A stretch of 64,000 nucleotides of DNA from Lathyrus oleraceus (GCF_024323335.1 NC_066580.1:439772351-439836350), one strand, 5' to 3'; positions 1 to 10,940 are shown, numbered from the stretch's first letter. Notes: generated by a model not told the origin, from the sequence alone. Numbers and translations: made by a program.

Positions 1-1829
1 TTGCTGTAAAAGGAATATGTGTGCCCTGAGGAGTAATAATTACTGCCCCAATACCATTTCCATATTGATTTACAGCGCCATCAAACACCATACTCCATCT
101 GGAACCAGGCTCTGGCCCTTCATCGAGCGTAGGCTCATCACAATATTTCATCTTCAAATACAAAATCTCCTCATCCGGGAAGTCATACTGAACTGACTGA
201 TAATCTTCAATCGGCTGGTGTGCCAAGTGTTCAGCCAAGATACTACCTTTAATAGCTTTCTGAGCTCGATACTCAATATAATACTCAGATAACAACATCT
301 TCCACCGGGCAATTCTTCCTGTTAAAGCAGGCTTCTCGAAGATGTACTTGATCGGATCCATTCTGGATATCAACCAAGTCGTATGGTTCAACATATACTG
401 GCGTAAGCGCTTAGCAGCCCAAGCCAAAGCACAACATGTCTTCTCAAGCATTGAGCATCGGGACTCACAATCGGTGAAATTCTTGCTCAAGTAGTAAATA
501 GCACATTCTTTCTTTCCTGATTCGTCTTGCTGACCGAGAACGCAACCCATCGAATCTTCAAGAACAGTCAGATACATAATCAATGGTCTTCCTTCCACAG
601 GCAGAGATAGGATCGGAGGCTCAGACAGATACTCTTTAATACTGTCAAAAGCTTTCTGGCAATCCTCGGTCCAATCATGGGACTGATCTTTCCGAAGGAG
701 CTTGAATATCGGCGCACATGTGGCAGTCATGTGGGATATGAATCTGGAAATATAATTCAAGCGGCCAAGAAAATCTCGGACTTGCTTCTCAGTTTTGGGC
801 GCAGGCATCTCTTGTATTGCTTTGACCTTTGCAGGATCAACCTCAATACCTCTTTCACTAACAATAAAGCCCAATAACTTGTCGAAACGGACACCAAATG
901 TACACTTGTTGGGATTCAGACGAAGCTTATACTTCCTTAAACGCTGAAAAAGCTTCAACAGGTGCTCTACATGTTCAACTTCCGTTCTTGACTTAGCGAT
1001 CATATCGTCAACATATACCTCGATCTCCTTATGCATCATATCATGAAACAAGGTGGTCATAGCTCATTGATACGTGGCTCCGGCGTTCTTCAGACCGAAG
1101 GGCATCACTCGATAACAGAATGTTCCCTAAGGTGTGATGAATGTTGTCTTCTCCATATCCTCGGGTGCCATTTTGATCTGATTATATCCGGAAAATCCAT
1201 CCATAAATGAGAAGACATTGAATTTAGCTATATTGTCTACCAACATATCAATATGTGGTAGAGGAAAATCATCTTTCGGACTAGCTTTATTCAAGTCTCT
1301 ATAGTCCACACACATTCAGACTTTTCTGTCTTTCTTAGGCACGGGCACAATATTGGCCACCCATTGAGGATATGTAGAAGTCACCAGAAACCCCACATCA
1401 ATTTGCTTCTGCACTTCCTCCTTGATCTTTACTTCCACATCAGGATGAGTTCTTCTGAGTTTCTGCTTCACAGGAACGCATTCAGGTTTCAAAGGTAGGA
1501 AATGTTGCACAATATCTGTATCTAGACCGGGCATGTCTTCATATGACCAGGCAAAAACATCAACATATTCTCGTAGCAATTCAATCAACCCTTTCTTAAC
1601 AGACTCTTCCAAGAGTGCCCCAATCTTCACTTCTCGCACACAATCCTCAGACCCCAAGTTGACTGTTTCCAGATTCTCAAGATGCGGCTGAATGATTTTC
1701 TCTTCATGCTCAAGTAGACGGGTAATCTCGTCAGGAATCTCTTCAACATCATCTTCTTCCGCCTCAAATACAGGGAATTCAAAGTTGAGAGATGGTGCTG
1801 GGTCATTATGTTCAATGGGTTTGATCAAC
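1..1829 (-). pseudogene. pol: Element 1 pol, exon 2: RT, RNase H and start of second RNase H (partial, three stops)
   Basis: This is reverse transcriptase followed by the RNase H region of an Ogre-type Pol. It copies element RNA into DNA in cytoplasmic particles. Reading starts at 1829, directly after the intron acceptor. The fingers/palm sequence VDYRDLNKASPKDDFPLPHI, the YNQIKMAPEDMEKT block and the catalytic YVDD (1004-1015) are all visible, so the active site is intact. The chain is broken by three stops: 1316-1318 (TGA), 1127-1129 (TAG) and 1064-1066 (TGA). From 1063 to the window edge the frame is open for 354 codons, covering the RT thumb, the first RNase H (YYLSKNFTDCESRCSMLEKT) and the beginning of the second, archaeal-like RNase H (MVFDGAVNQYGNGIGAVI). 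The rest, and integrase, lie outside. Two of the stops look like CGA-to-TGA changes, as expected from decay of methylated CpG. Confidence 0.93.
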
Positions 1830-2092
1830 CTGCATAATGATTTTGGATATAAAGAGCTTTAGAATTCAAATAAGGCAAATCATTATGCAGATGAAAAGAT
1901 TGATTTTATTCTATTTTTAGGGTTTTATGTGATCACCAATTTCATGCAAAAAGCGAAAAGGGAAAATAATTGGAAAAACAAACATTTAACATGAATCTAT
2001 TGAATGAAAATATCATTGTATTTATGCGCCAACAATGTCATCACTCCTCCTTTTGGCATGGGAGGAGGGTTTTTGAACACAATGAACATTAC
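1830..2092 (-). other. Element 1 pol intron (263 bp)
   Basis: The minus-strand donor GTAATG starts at 2092 and the acceptor, in context TTATGCAG, ends at 1830. The exon before it ends in phase 2 and the frame continues in the exon after it. The segment has stops and no coding resemblance. An intron between protease and RT is known for Ogre elements. Elements 2 and 3 have an intron at the same place and phase, which supports the exact borders. Confidence 0.85.
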
Positions 2093-4020
2093 TTTGACTT
2101 ATGGATAACTGTAGGAATATCCACAGTGACCCAATTAATACAGATTCCCCCAGGGATGACGAAGTTGCCAGAATCCTCTTCGTCCTCTTCCAAGATGGCA
2201 GCAGCCTCCTCGTCTTGACCAGTGTGGATGAAACCTCCGCTCTTGAACAGTCCTTTCATATTAGAAACCCCAGATGAATAACTTATGCCAGCCCGAGACT
2301 TGTTGTCTTCTAGCTCAATCATTTTCCCTAATCCAGCGGTTGCACCACGCTCAATGGCCAACTTTGCATCTTTGTAGGAAGCAAATGAAGGAGCTCTCTT
2401 CTCAACATGTTCAGCAATGGATAAAGCTTGGAAGGGAGTTCCAACTTCATCCTCAACATCTATATATGAGAAGGAAGACAAATGGCTAACCAGGAGATCC
2501 CTTTCTCCCCCTACCACCACCAGCTTTTTATTCTTCGCAAACTTCAATTACTGGTGTAGGGTGGATGTCACGGCGCCCGCCTCGTGAATCCATGGTCTGC
2601 CTAGGAGACAACTATACGATGGGTGAATGACCATAACCTGGAAGGTAATCTGGAAATCACTTGGTCAGATTTTGACTGGGAGATCAACCTCACCAATCAC
2701 AGCTTTACGAGACCCATCGAAGGCCTTCACAACTACTCCACTCTGCCTCATGGGAGGCCCTTGATATTACAACTTTGTAAGAGTGGATTTTGGCAATACA
2801 TTCAACGATGACCCAGTGTCCACCAGAACATTGGACAGGACGTCATCTTTGCAACCCATAGAAATATGTAATGCCAAGTTGTGGTCTCTTCCCTCCTCGG
2901 GGAGATAAGAGTCACAAAAACTCAAGTTGTTACAAGCAGTAATGTTTGTAACAATGTTATCAAATTGTTCAATCGTGACATCGTGATCCACGTACGCCAC
3001 GTCTAACACCTTCTGCAGAGCTTCTCGGTGTGGTTCTGAGTTCAAAAGCAATGATAACACAAATATTTTGGATGGCGTTTGTAGAAGCTGGTCTACAACG
3101 TTGTACTCGCTCCTTTTGATGAGCTTCAGCATCTCATCACAGTCTTCTTTCATACTGCCGCTTGGGCCAACAGAAGCAGGAGTTCTTAACATAGAGGAGG
3201 GCTTAACAACAAGTGCCGGATTCGGAGTGCTCACAGCATTCCCAATCGGGCGCTCAACAAAATCAGCATTATCTTGAGGCTTCGATGGTGCTGAAAATAC
3301 ACGACCGCTGCGGGTCAAACCGCTAACATCAGCAATGTTAACAACAAATGAAGATGGCAAGGACACCTCTTTCCCATTTTCCACTGCTACAACATTGTAG
3401 CGATATGGGATCGCCTTTTCAGAAGAGTATGGTACTAGGCCGACTGGCTTGATGACGAGAGCATGAAAAGCCTTCTGCTTGCTACCATCATACTTGATGA
3501 TAACAGGCTCGGGGATCCAGAATACTGGAGAAATTACATTAACCTCATTAGCATCTTCGTCAACATTTTTGTTTTGAAGGATCTCAATAACTCCTTTATC
3601 CAGCATTTTTTGCACATCTTTACGCACCTGGCGACAACCTCTCTGATTAACAGAACAGACTCGGCATCTATCATGGTCATGCTCATAATGACTATAATCA
3701 CATATCAAACGATGCATCTCGACCAGAGATTGTCGAATATGACTGACGTATTTGACTTTATACTTGCCAGGGCAGCCCTGGACCATGTTGACAGACTTCC
3801 CATGCTCGGGCAATGGGTTCTTCTTCACGTTAGGACTTACATCTTCGAAACACAGAATGCCACACCTCACAATGTCTTGAACCTTGGTCTTCAAAGGGTA
3901 GCAATTCTCCACGTCGTGGCCGGGAGCACCAGAATGGTAAACACTATGTAATTCAGGCTTATACCACCACTGGGGGTTAGTAGGTATAGCCGGTGGGTCT
4001 CTCGGTGTAATCAATTTCCT
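2093..4020 (-). pseudogene. pro: Element 1 aspartic protease region (end of gag-pro exon 1)
   Basis: This is a retropepsin-type aspartic protease that would cut the Gag-Pol polyprotein in the particle. The long open stretch 4014-2770 begins with the gag zinc-knuckle region and ends with the active-site context VLVDTGSSLNVLPKSTL; the DTG triad is at 2812-2820. A stop at 2767-2769 cuts the protease fold right after this, and another stop precedes 2547. The downstream part (2547-2093) encodes an acidic linker that ends at the intron donor. The TAG at 4021-4023 separates this piece from gag. Of the zinc knuckle SVYHSGAPGHDVENC, the first cysteine is replaced by serine (3943-3945), so RNA binding by Gag is probably weakened. 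Confidence 0.88.
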
Positions 4021-5391
4021 CTATATCAAAGAGGGATATAACTCTACATACGTCATCAGAATAGGGTCGAAGGTGTCCCTCTTTCTCTTGTAACTTGTGC
4101 TGGTTTGATTACTGTTTCGAGGCTGGTAGGCCTGCTGTTGCGGACGGTGCTGTTGTTGTTGATATTGCGGATGTGGTTGTTGCTGATTGTTGTTATATTG
4201 CTGGTACTGCTGATTATCTCTGAAGACAGGTGCTATATGAGCCACCTGGTGTTGGTTACCGGCGGGACGCACGGTCTTCCTCCTCACAGAGGGTCTTCTT
4301 GGTTTCATATGAGAGGTCACAGCATGTGCCTCTCCATCTTTCTTTTTCACAAATGCCCCAAAACGTTTGGCAGAAGAGCCTTCTTCTCTTGTCAGGCGCC
4401 CTTCCCTAACCCCTTCTTCTAGACGCATCCCCATATTCACCATCTCGGTGAAGTCAGAAGGAGCGCTAGCAATCATCCGCTCATAATAAAAATAACTCAA
4501 GGTCTTCAAAAAGATCTTAGTCATCTCTTTCTCTTCTAGCGGGGGCACGATCTGTGCTGCTACCTCTCGCCACCTCTGGGCGTATTCTTTGAATGTTTCC
4601 TTGTCCTTCTGGGACATGGCCCTCAATTGATCCCTATCGGGAGCCATATCCACATTGTACTTGTATTGCTTGACGAAGGCCTTGCTGAGATCGTTGAAGG
4701 ATCGGATGTTCGCATTGTCTAAACCCATGTACCAACGCAGAGCAGCACCGGACAAACTGTCCTGAAAGTAGTGGATGAGCAGTTGGTCATTGTCAGTCTG
4801 AGTCGACATTTTCCTGGCATACATGACCAGGTGGCTGAGAGGGCAAGTATTTCCCTTGTATTTTTCAAAGTCAGGGACCTTGAATTTCACTGGGATCTTC
4901 ACATTAGGAACCAAGCAGAGTTCGGCAGCAGACTTGTCGAAAACATCCTTTCCTCTGAGAGTTTTCAATTCCTTGCGAAGCTCAAGAAATTGATCGTTCA
5001 TAGCGTCCATCTTCTCATAGACATCTGGGCCCTCAGACGGCTCAGAATGATAGATGGTGTCGTCTACTCTGGGCAGAGTATGCACGACAGGAGGAGGTAC
5101 AACAAGGACCGGGCTAGATGCCGACATAGAAGCAAAGGTGGGAGCAGGACCCTCGGGCATGAAATTGGGAGGCATCCCCCACGGGAATCCGGCTGGCATG
5201 GCCGTTGGAGCAAAGTGTGCACTGGCCGCAGGCACAATCGAGGAGACAATCTCAGAGATGACTTTCCTCTGGGGAGGAGTTGAAGGTGTCGGAGAAGACT
5301 GGCTCTGGGCAGCCATGAATGACTCCATCAAGGCACTTAATCTGGCCACTTCCTCTTTCAGCTCACGGTTCTCTTGTTCCAAATGATCCAT
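4021..5391 (-). pseudogene. gag: Element 1 Gag (capsid part)
   Basis: This is the Gag structural protein of an Ogre-type element, which forms the cytoplasmic particle. I take the ATG at 5389-5391 (MDHLEQENRELKEEVARL), the start of a charged coiled-coil-like segment; the frame is open further upstream to about 5511. The retrotransposon capsid domain follows (FKVPDFEKYKGNTCPLSHL, then YFQDSLSGAALRWYMGLD, then FKEYAQRWREVAAQI) around residues 170-330 of this reading. After it comes a basic and glutamine/asparagine-rich tail (4090-4250), a usual low-complexity linker before the nucleic-acid-binding part. A TAG at 4021-4023 separates it from the zinc knuckle and protease in the same frame. It lies about 140 bp downstream of ORF1. 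Confidence 0.88.
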
Positions 5392-5653
5392 CAGTCTTGA
5401 AATGTTGGCTCTGGTGTAGTACGGGTGAGTCAGCTTGTCTTCAAAATAAATGAAGAACACAGAGTTAGACCACAGGACAAGAAGCCGGGAACAAAACCTG
5501 CTTATGCACATGATGCATGCAATGCTTGTGCATATGATTTATTTTTTATTTTTCAAAGGAACTTTAGGGTTCTATTTGCAAAGTTTGGAAGTAAAAAAAC
5601 ATTTATCACATATGGAAATATCTCATCAAATAATATCTGGAAACATTTTTACA

Positions 5654-7174
5654 CTAAAGAAGTACAATTTTGGTAACCAAATATAATACAAGAGAGAAGA
5701 GAAATAAACATCTTATGGATCCATAGAAGAAATCATCCAAAGCTCTGGACACAGGAAGATAAGATGCACGAAGCCTCTTCACCTCCTCCTCATAGGCTGC
5801 CTCCATATCTGCCTTCTCTTTGGCGAGTCGATCGTACTTCCTTTTCCAAAACTTGGAAGAATGAGGAAGTAGAGAAGTCCATGCATCATCAGGATCATCA
5901 ATAACCTGATGTTCGAGGAACTCTATCAAAGCATCATTCTCCTTGATCTGCTAAAGCAACTCCTCTCTTTCACGGATCCAAGCACGTGATCGGTCTTCGT
6001 CTCTCAACTCCTCTACTCCTTGGTCAGGGAGGGTTGAAGGCCCAACCATAACCAAAGGTGTAGGTCTTGGATACTCGTAAGGCATGAGATACTCAAACGC
6101 TCTCTTCCTAACCCAAGCAGTGTAAGGCTCCATAGCAACACAATTCTTAGGACCCAACTCTTTCCTTCCTTTCCTATAAATCTTGCGCCAAGCACGGACC
6201 ATTCTGCCCTTCAAGTTTTGGGGATCTTTACCCTCCTGAAAGAACACACCCTCTAACAGAATGTTATTAGGTTTATCCTTTAGGGGGAACCCAAGCTGAC
6301 GACGTGCCAAAACAGGGTTGTAGTTAATCCCACCACATGTACCAAGAAGAGGTACATTGGAGAATTCACCACAAGAGTTGATAATCTGCACACCATCATA
6401 CACACGGTTGTACCAAAAGATATCATCATTAGTGAGAGACATAAGTCTCGTGGACCACCGTAGACATCCTTTGTTCTCCTTGAAGGCGACCGTCTGCGGT
6501 AAGTGAGAAATAAACCACTTATACAACAGAGGCAAACAGCACACAATGGTGCCACCACCCTTTGCATTCCTCATATGCAAAGAAAAATAGGTGTCATCCA
6601 ACAGAGTCGGAACGAGATTAAGAGTAGAGAAAATCCTAATAGCGTTCACATCCACAAACTTGTCGATGTTGGGGAACAACACTAATCCATAGATGAGAAG
6701 TACAAATATGGCCTCAAAGGCATCCTCACTCATGGCCTTCCCATACAGAGTAGCTTGAGCGATGAGGAACTCAGAAGGGAGACCTTGAATTCCACCTTTG
6801 GTAGTCATATGAGCACCAACCAGAGATTCATCTATATGCAACATGTCTGCTATCTCTTGAGAAGTAGGAATACTCTCCAAGCCACTGAACGGCAACTGGT
6901 CTAGAATAGGTATACCCACAAGATAGGCATACTCCTCAAGCGTAGGCAAAAGCTAAAAATTCGGAAATGTAAAGCAACGGTACAAGGGATCATAAAAATG
7001 CACCAATACACTCATCAACCCTTCGTCCACCTGAGTAGTCAGAAGAGGAAGAAGCTTCCCAAAACGAGCCTTGAAACCCAAGGGATCTAGTACATAGGAT
7101 GTCAGATTCCTTAACTCTTTCAAATCTGGTTGTCTGAAACTGTACTTCTTTGTATTCCTTCTTTGTCTTTCCAT
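5654..7174 (-). pseudogene. Element 1 ORF1, Ogre-specific protein upstream of gag (two in-frame stops)
   Basis: Ogre elements carry an additional ORF before gag, whose function is not established. The start is taken at the ATG 7172-7174 (MERQRRNTKKYSFRQPDLKE), because the sequence upstream is leader. The frame of about 500 codons is interrupted by TAG at 6953-6955 and TAG at 5951-5953; the reading frame continues on both sides. The body (SYVLDPLGFKARFGKLLPLL, then LPTLEEYAYLVGIPILDQL) resembles the plant mobile domain family found in plant transposable elements and some host genes. The last 90 residues are charged and helical-looking (KRKYDRLAKEKADMEAAYEE), a likely coiled coil. Element 2 has no counterpart. 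I infer a role in the element cycle from position only. Confidence 0.85.
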
Positions 7175-8069
7175 GCCTGAAAATTTGCAAATAGACCTTT
7201 TAAGTTCCTTGAAAATTTTCTTCATTATTGATGATATGGATGCAAATGAGTGCATGAATGCATGAATGCAACAATCACACTCAAGGATCAAGCAAAGCAC
7301 ACCAAACAAAGGTCATGGGATGGATCATATCATCCATAATATCAATCATCCATTTTGGTGGATTATGGTTTACACCTTATCAACACCCAAGTTCCATTGA
7401 TATTAAGGATACATGAACGGATCAACCACGAATCAAGGGTTTGTTGCGAGTCACGAGCATGGAGTCTCGGTTAAGAACCACCCAAAGGGAGTGTACTAGG
7501 GTTTAAACCTGCCAAACATGTTCTACAAGAGGTCCCCATAGTCATCATCCCATCTTTCGGATATTATCGGAGAAAAGACTACTCGTATTCCAAAAATATT
7601 CTCAAGAGAGACTCTTATGAGTGTAGTATCGCGTAACAATCGTATCAAATCTTACACTTGAACGACTTTCGCACTACATCCTAAGAATAGGCCAAGATGG
7701 GCTTGGTAAACTAAGTTCCTTGGCTTCTAAGGTCTATATTGGAAAGAGTAATGTCTAACCACAACTACTTGTGTGACATTATTGATCCCAACATGACCTC
7801 CACCAAGTGAATGGACTTGCAAGTCAACTTGCTAAGGAATAACTCCACACAAGTCAACAAGACTATGCCATTCTCCTATCCTAAGTGCACTCGAGTCCGG
7901 GTATAGAAATCATCTCACAAAGATCACCAAGCATACAAGGAATTAATATTCAAGCAATTCAATCATTACATACAATACAGTAATCCCAAATTGCACAAAA
8001 AATATGTCACAAAACAATACAGTACAACACATATGAAAAGTAGGCAAAACCCACTAGGTAGAAGATGAT
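7175..8069 (-). other. Element 1 untranslated leader between primer binding site and ORF1
   Basis: No coding sequence is seen. The part 7297-7933 is nearly identical, in reverse complement, to 11086-11723 in the leader of element 2. Outside these limits the two leaders do not align by eye. The remaining stretch 7934-8069 is AT-rich and unremarkable. Confidence 0.85.
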
Positions 8070-8086
8070 CCCCAACAGAGTCGCCA
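8070..8086 (-). other. Primer binding site of element 1
   Basis: The minus strand reads TGGCGACTCTGTTGGGG, matching the tRNA-Arg-type primer site known for Ogre/Tat elements. It begins six bases inside the LTR end (8093). Confidence 0.88.
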
Positions 8087-8092
8087 CTTTTC

Positions 8093-9154
8093 TGTAACGG
8101 GGTATTCGTTACCATTAGAGATATTGACTAAATCCAAGGTAAATCATACAAGTCGAGTCGCCACCGCACTTCTATTTATCCAAAGGAATGGTTAGAAAGC
8201 GAACAAAAACCTAATAGTTTTATCGAATCAAAAACTAGTAAAAGAGAGTCAGAGATCTGGGTAAGGGGGTTGGTTATGCAATGGGAAGGTGTTAGGCACC
8301 CAAAACATCCTAGGTACTCCTAGGGAGCCCTTTTCACATTTGTTGTAAGGTTGTTGTTTTTTGTGAAAAATTTGTTTGTGCAAACATGATTGAAGAGATG
8401 AGAAGAGAATATATAAGTTTATTTACATTTTGTGTTTGGATGGATAAACCCATTGCCTACGTACCATCTTAAAAAAGATTAGGATCAAAACCTCGTAGTT
8501 TGGGGTAAAAATCTCAAAATGAATTGGTGAATTGATTGGTCCAAAAGCCTTAAGGTCTTTTGTTATCAAAGGGAGAAAACTCAACCTAAAACCACAAATC
8601 CACCACGTGAGGATAACTTCAACATGCTAGTGAGGGGTTAACCCTATAATAAGCATGGAAGACTCATTGTCCATCACTAAGGATATAGGTGAGTATTACA
8701 TCTACCACAAGGATAACTCAAACCTAATAGCTAAAGATTATGAAAAGTTTTGATTAAGAAAGTGGCCATTGAAACCACAAAAAAACCTTTGAATGGGTTA
8801 TATTTACCAATGAAAAGTATTTACAAAATGGTCAAAGTTGACTTAAAGATTCAATTCAAAATAAATATTATGAAAAAGAAGGTTTGAAAATCAAAAGCAT
8901 AAGGCTTAAGTTTCTAATTTTGAAAGCAAGTGGTAAATGTTTGCACAAAATTTTTGGCTTGGGTTAGAGTGGAGAGAAGAAGAAAGGCTAAAGTCCTAAG
9001 CATACAAAAGGTGAGGGATAAAGAATAAAACCACAATGGAGTTCCTCTCTTGAGATCATATTGATGATCCAAGTAGCTCCCATCCTTTGGAATAAGCAAT
9101 CACATAAGCATAAACTCAAGCAATCAGCAATCAAATGAACTCTTGGAAAGACTC
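8093..9154 (-). repeat. Element 1 5' LTR, 3'-terminal portion
   Basis: On the minus strand the LTR ends ...CCCGTTACA at 8093, just before the primer site. Together with 21461-25313 it forms one LTR of about 4.9 kb, split by element 2. This part contains the TACGTAGGCA motif (minus, near 8455-8464) with a weak hairpin beside it (8440-8453), and a primer-site-like TGGCGACTC (8155-8163). No gene is seen. Confidence 0.88.
9150..9154 (+). repeat. Left target site duplication of element 2 (GACTC)
   Basis: GACTC directly precedes the LTR start TGTAATACC; the same five bases follow the right LTR at 21456-21460. Confidence 0.9.
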
Positions 9155-9578
9155 TGTAATACCCTAAAATTCACCCTTCATTTTTCCTGGAAGCATACGC
9201 TTTACACCTCATGTATGCATTCATTTTTAGGTAATTTAGCATTTGTATTTCATCCAGGACACTTTGTGGGCTCTATTTAGATGATCAATCAACACAAGGG
9301 AAAGACTTGAGTTACTTCCAGCAGGGGTCTATTCGTTAGTCAAAACGTTAATCTTGAAGGAGCAAAGGTTTGTTCATGAGCTGTCATGCTCGCTAGGCGA
9401 AGCCCACGTGTTTTGAAAAAAAAACGAAAAACGAAAAATAAAAATAAAAATAAAATAATAATAATAATAATAATAAATAAATAATTAAATAAATAAATAA
9501 AATAAAATAAATAAATAAAAGAAAAATTTTGGACTTGGACCTCTCTCATTTGAGCCCACAGGTCCACAAAAATCAGGT

Positions 9579-9585
9579 TATAAAT
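9579..9585 (+). promoter_or_regulatory. TATA box of element 2 5' LTR
   Basis: TATAAAT in context GGTTATAAATTCAGAG; the 3' LTR has the same box at 20116-20122. It probably drives genomic RNA synthesis by RNA polymerase II. Confidence 0.6.
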
Positions 9586-10490
9586 TCAGAGTTTCAGTGA
9601 AAGAAAATTTCATTCTACTCCTATTACCCTGGCTGGAGGAAAAAGATAGTGAGAGAAGAGGTAACAGAGAACTCAGAGCAGCCTCCAAACCCTGAAGGGA
9701 ACTCAACTGCACAGAATCACCCCTGCCTCACATAACCCTAGAGATTGTTTTGTAAACCTCACGGGTGCAACTCAATTTCAATCAAGCTCTCCAATCAGGT
9801 TTGCCCTTATTCCCATTACCTTTGTGCTTTGAAGTTGAATACTCTGAATGTTTGAGGTATGATGGATGAATTTCATTAGGTTTTTTCCCACGGGTTCATA
9901 ATTATGTATGAATGTATAAATAATGCCTTGAATGCTTAATCGTTTAATTTCTGAAGTGTATGCCACAGGGTTTGAGGTTTCTGAAACCATACTGTTATCC
10001 ATGAAAAACCATACTGTTTTGCTCTAATCTGACTTACGTTTGTCATAGCATGTTTTCTCCTAATCCTTATCTTGTTTCACTAACCCTTTTGTTGAGTTTT
10101 TGTGAAGGCTCACATGACTTTTGCAGGGATAGCTCGCTGGATATTCCACTTTGCTTGTGGGATACCATTTGGGAGATTTATTCTGATTGCCTTGTTGGCA
10201 CATTTACTTTATACATGTTTGTTTTGTATGTGTTCGTATCCCCGTAGGTAGCGCGGTTCCTTCGTCAAGGACTGCCTTTTTGCATGAGCATCCCAAACCC
10301 TAACCCTTCATTGATTTTTCTTCTCCTAAACACACGTTTACTCCTTCTACTACAGGTGAGTAAGTCTCCAAAGGTCGAGCATCCGGTAGATTGCGTAGTA
10401 ACGTCGTTCGTCCAAAACCCAATCCATAACCCCGTAGTTAGCCGAACTACGGCTTTCTCTGATTCTCATTCCATATGAGATACGTAGGCA

Positions 10491-10507
10491 TAAGACGCGA
10501 TGTCTTA
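10491..10507 (+). other. LTR hairpin, copy 1 (stem TAAGAC/GTCTTA, loop GCGAT)
   Basis: A six-base-pair perfect stem directly after TACGTAGGCA (10481-10490). In the 3' LTR the same stem is kept at 21028-21044 although the loop differs. Other Ogre-type LTRs here have different stem sequences that still pair. Confidence 0.65.
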
Positions 10508-10590
10508 GCGAGCACACATCCCCCCAACCCATAGGTCAGCCGAGCTATGAAGACTCTGATTCTCATATTCAGACGAGATACGTATGTAGT

Positions 10591-10603
10591 GGATGCGACA
10601 TCC
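10591..10603 (+). other. LTR hairpin, copy 2 (stem GGATG/CATCC, loop CGA)
   Basis: Second copy of the module in the same LTR, following TACGTA at 10579-10584. The stem sequence is different from copy 1 but fully complementary. In the 3' LTR (21128-21140) the only change falls in the loop (CAA). Confidence 0.6.
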
Positions 10604-10921
10604 GCGCGAGTCATTTTCATTTAACCCCCTTTTTTTAGTAAACAACACAAGATAAACTCACACCCTTTAGACAAGAACTACAAAAGTGGATCCCGTAGAG
10701 TACTACGGATGCGTAGGGGTGCTAATACCTTCCCTTCGCATAACCGACTCCCGAACCCAAGATTTGGTTGCGAAACCTTGTCTTTTCCTTTCCTCTTTTC
10801 GGGTTTACTTCGAGCGTTTCCTTTCCCTCCTTTGGGATAAATAACGCACAGTGGCGACTCTTCTGTCATTTTCTTTCGCCGGTTGTTTTTTCGCACACTG
10901 TATTTTTCAGGTTGCGACAGC

Positions 10922-10940
10922 TGGTGACTCTGCTGGGGAC
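10922..10940 (+). other. Primer binding site of element 2
   Basis: TGGTGACTCTGCTGGGGAC, two bases after the LTR end. It matches the tRNA-Arg-type site of Ogre/Tat elements with one T in place of C, which would still allow a G-U pair with the primer. Confidence 0.88.

Larger units (their letters stand above)
9155..10919 (+). repeat. Element 2 5' LTR
   Basis: It starts TGTAATACCC and ends TTGCGACA, 1765 bp. It contains a simple-sequence AAT/AAAT tract (about 9440-9520), a TATA box, two copies of an approximately 80-bp module ending in TACGTA plus a hairpin, and a primer-site-like TGGCGACTCT at 10852-10861. Small open frames in it are not genes. It differs from the 3' LTR at about 11 places in its first 260 bp but at only about 5 in the 490 bp from 9763 on (counted by eye). 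Confidence 0.95.

Noticed and set aside
9778..10002. Minus-strand 74-residue open frame identical in both LTRs of element 2 (also 20315-20539)
   Set aside because: Identity follows from the two LTRs being copies of one another; it is antisense to the element and resembles no family.
10922..10940. tRNA gene fragment
   Set aside because: The match is limited to the primer binding site next to the LTR end; no cloverleaf is present.
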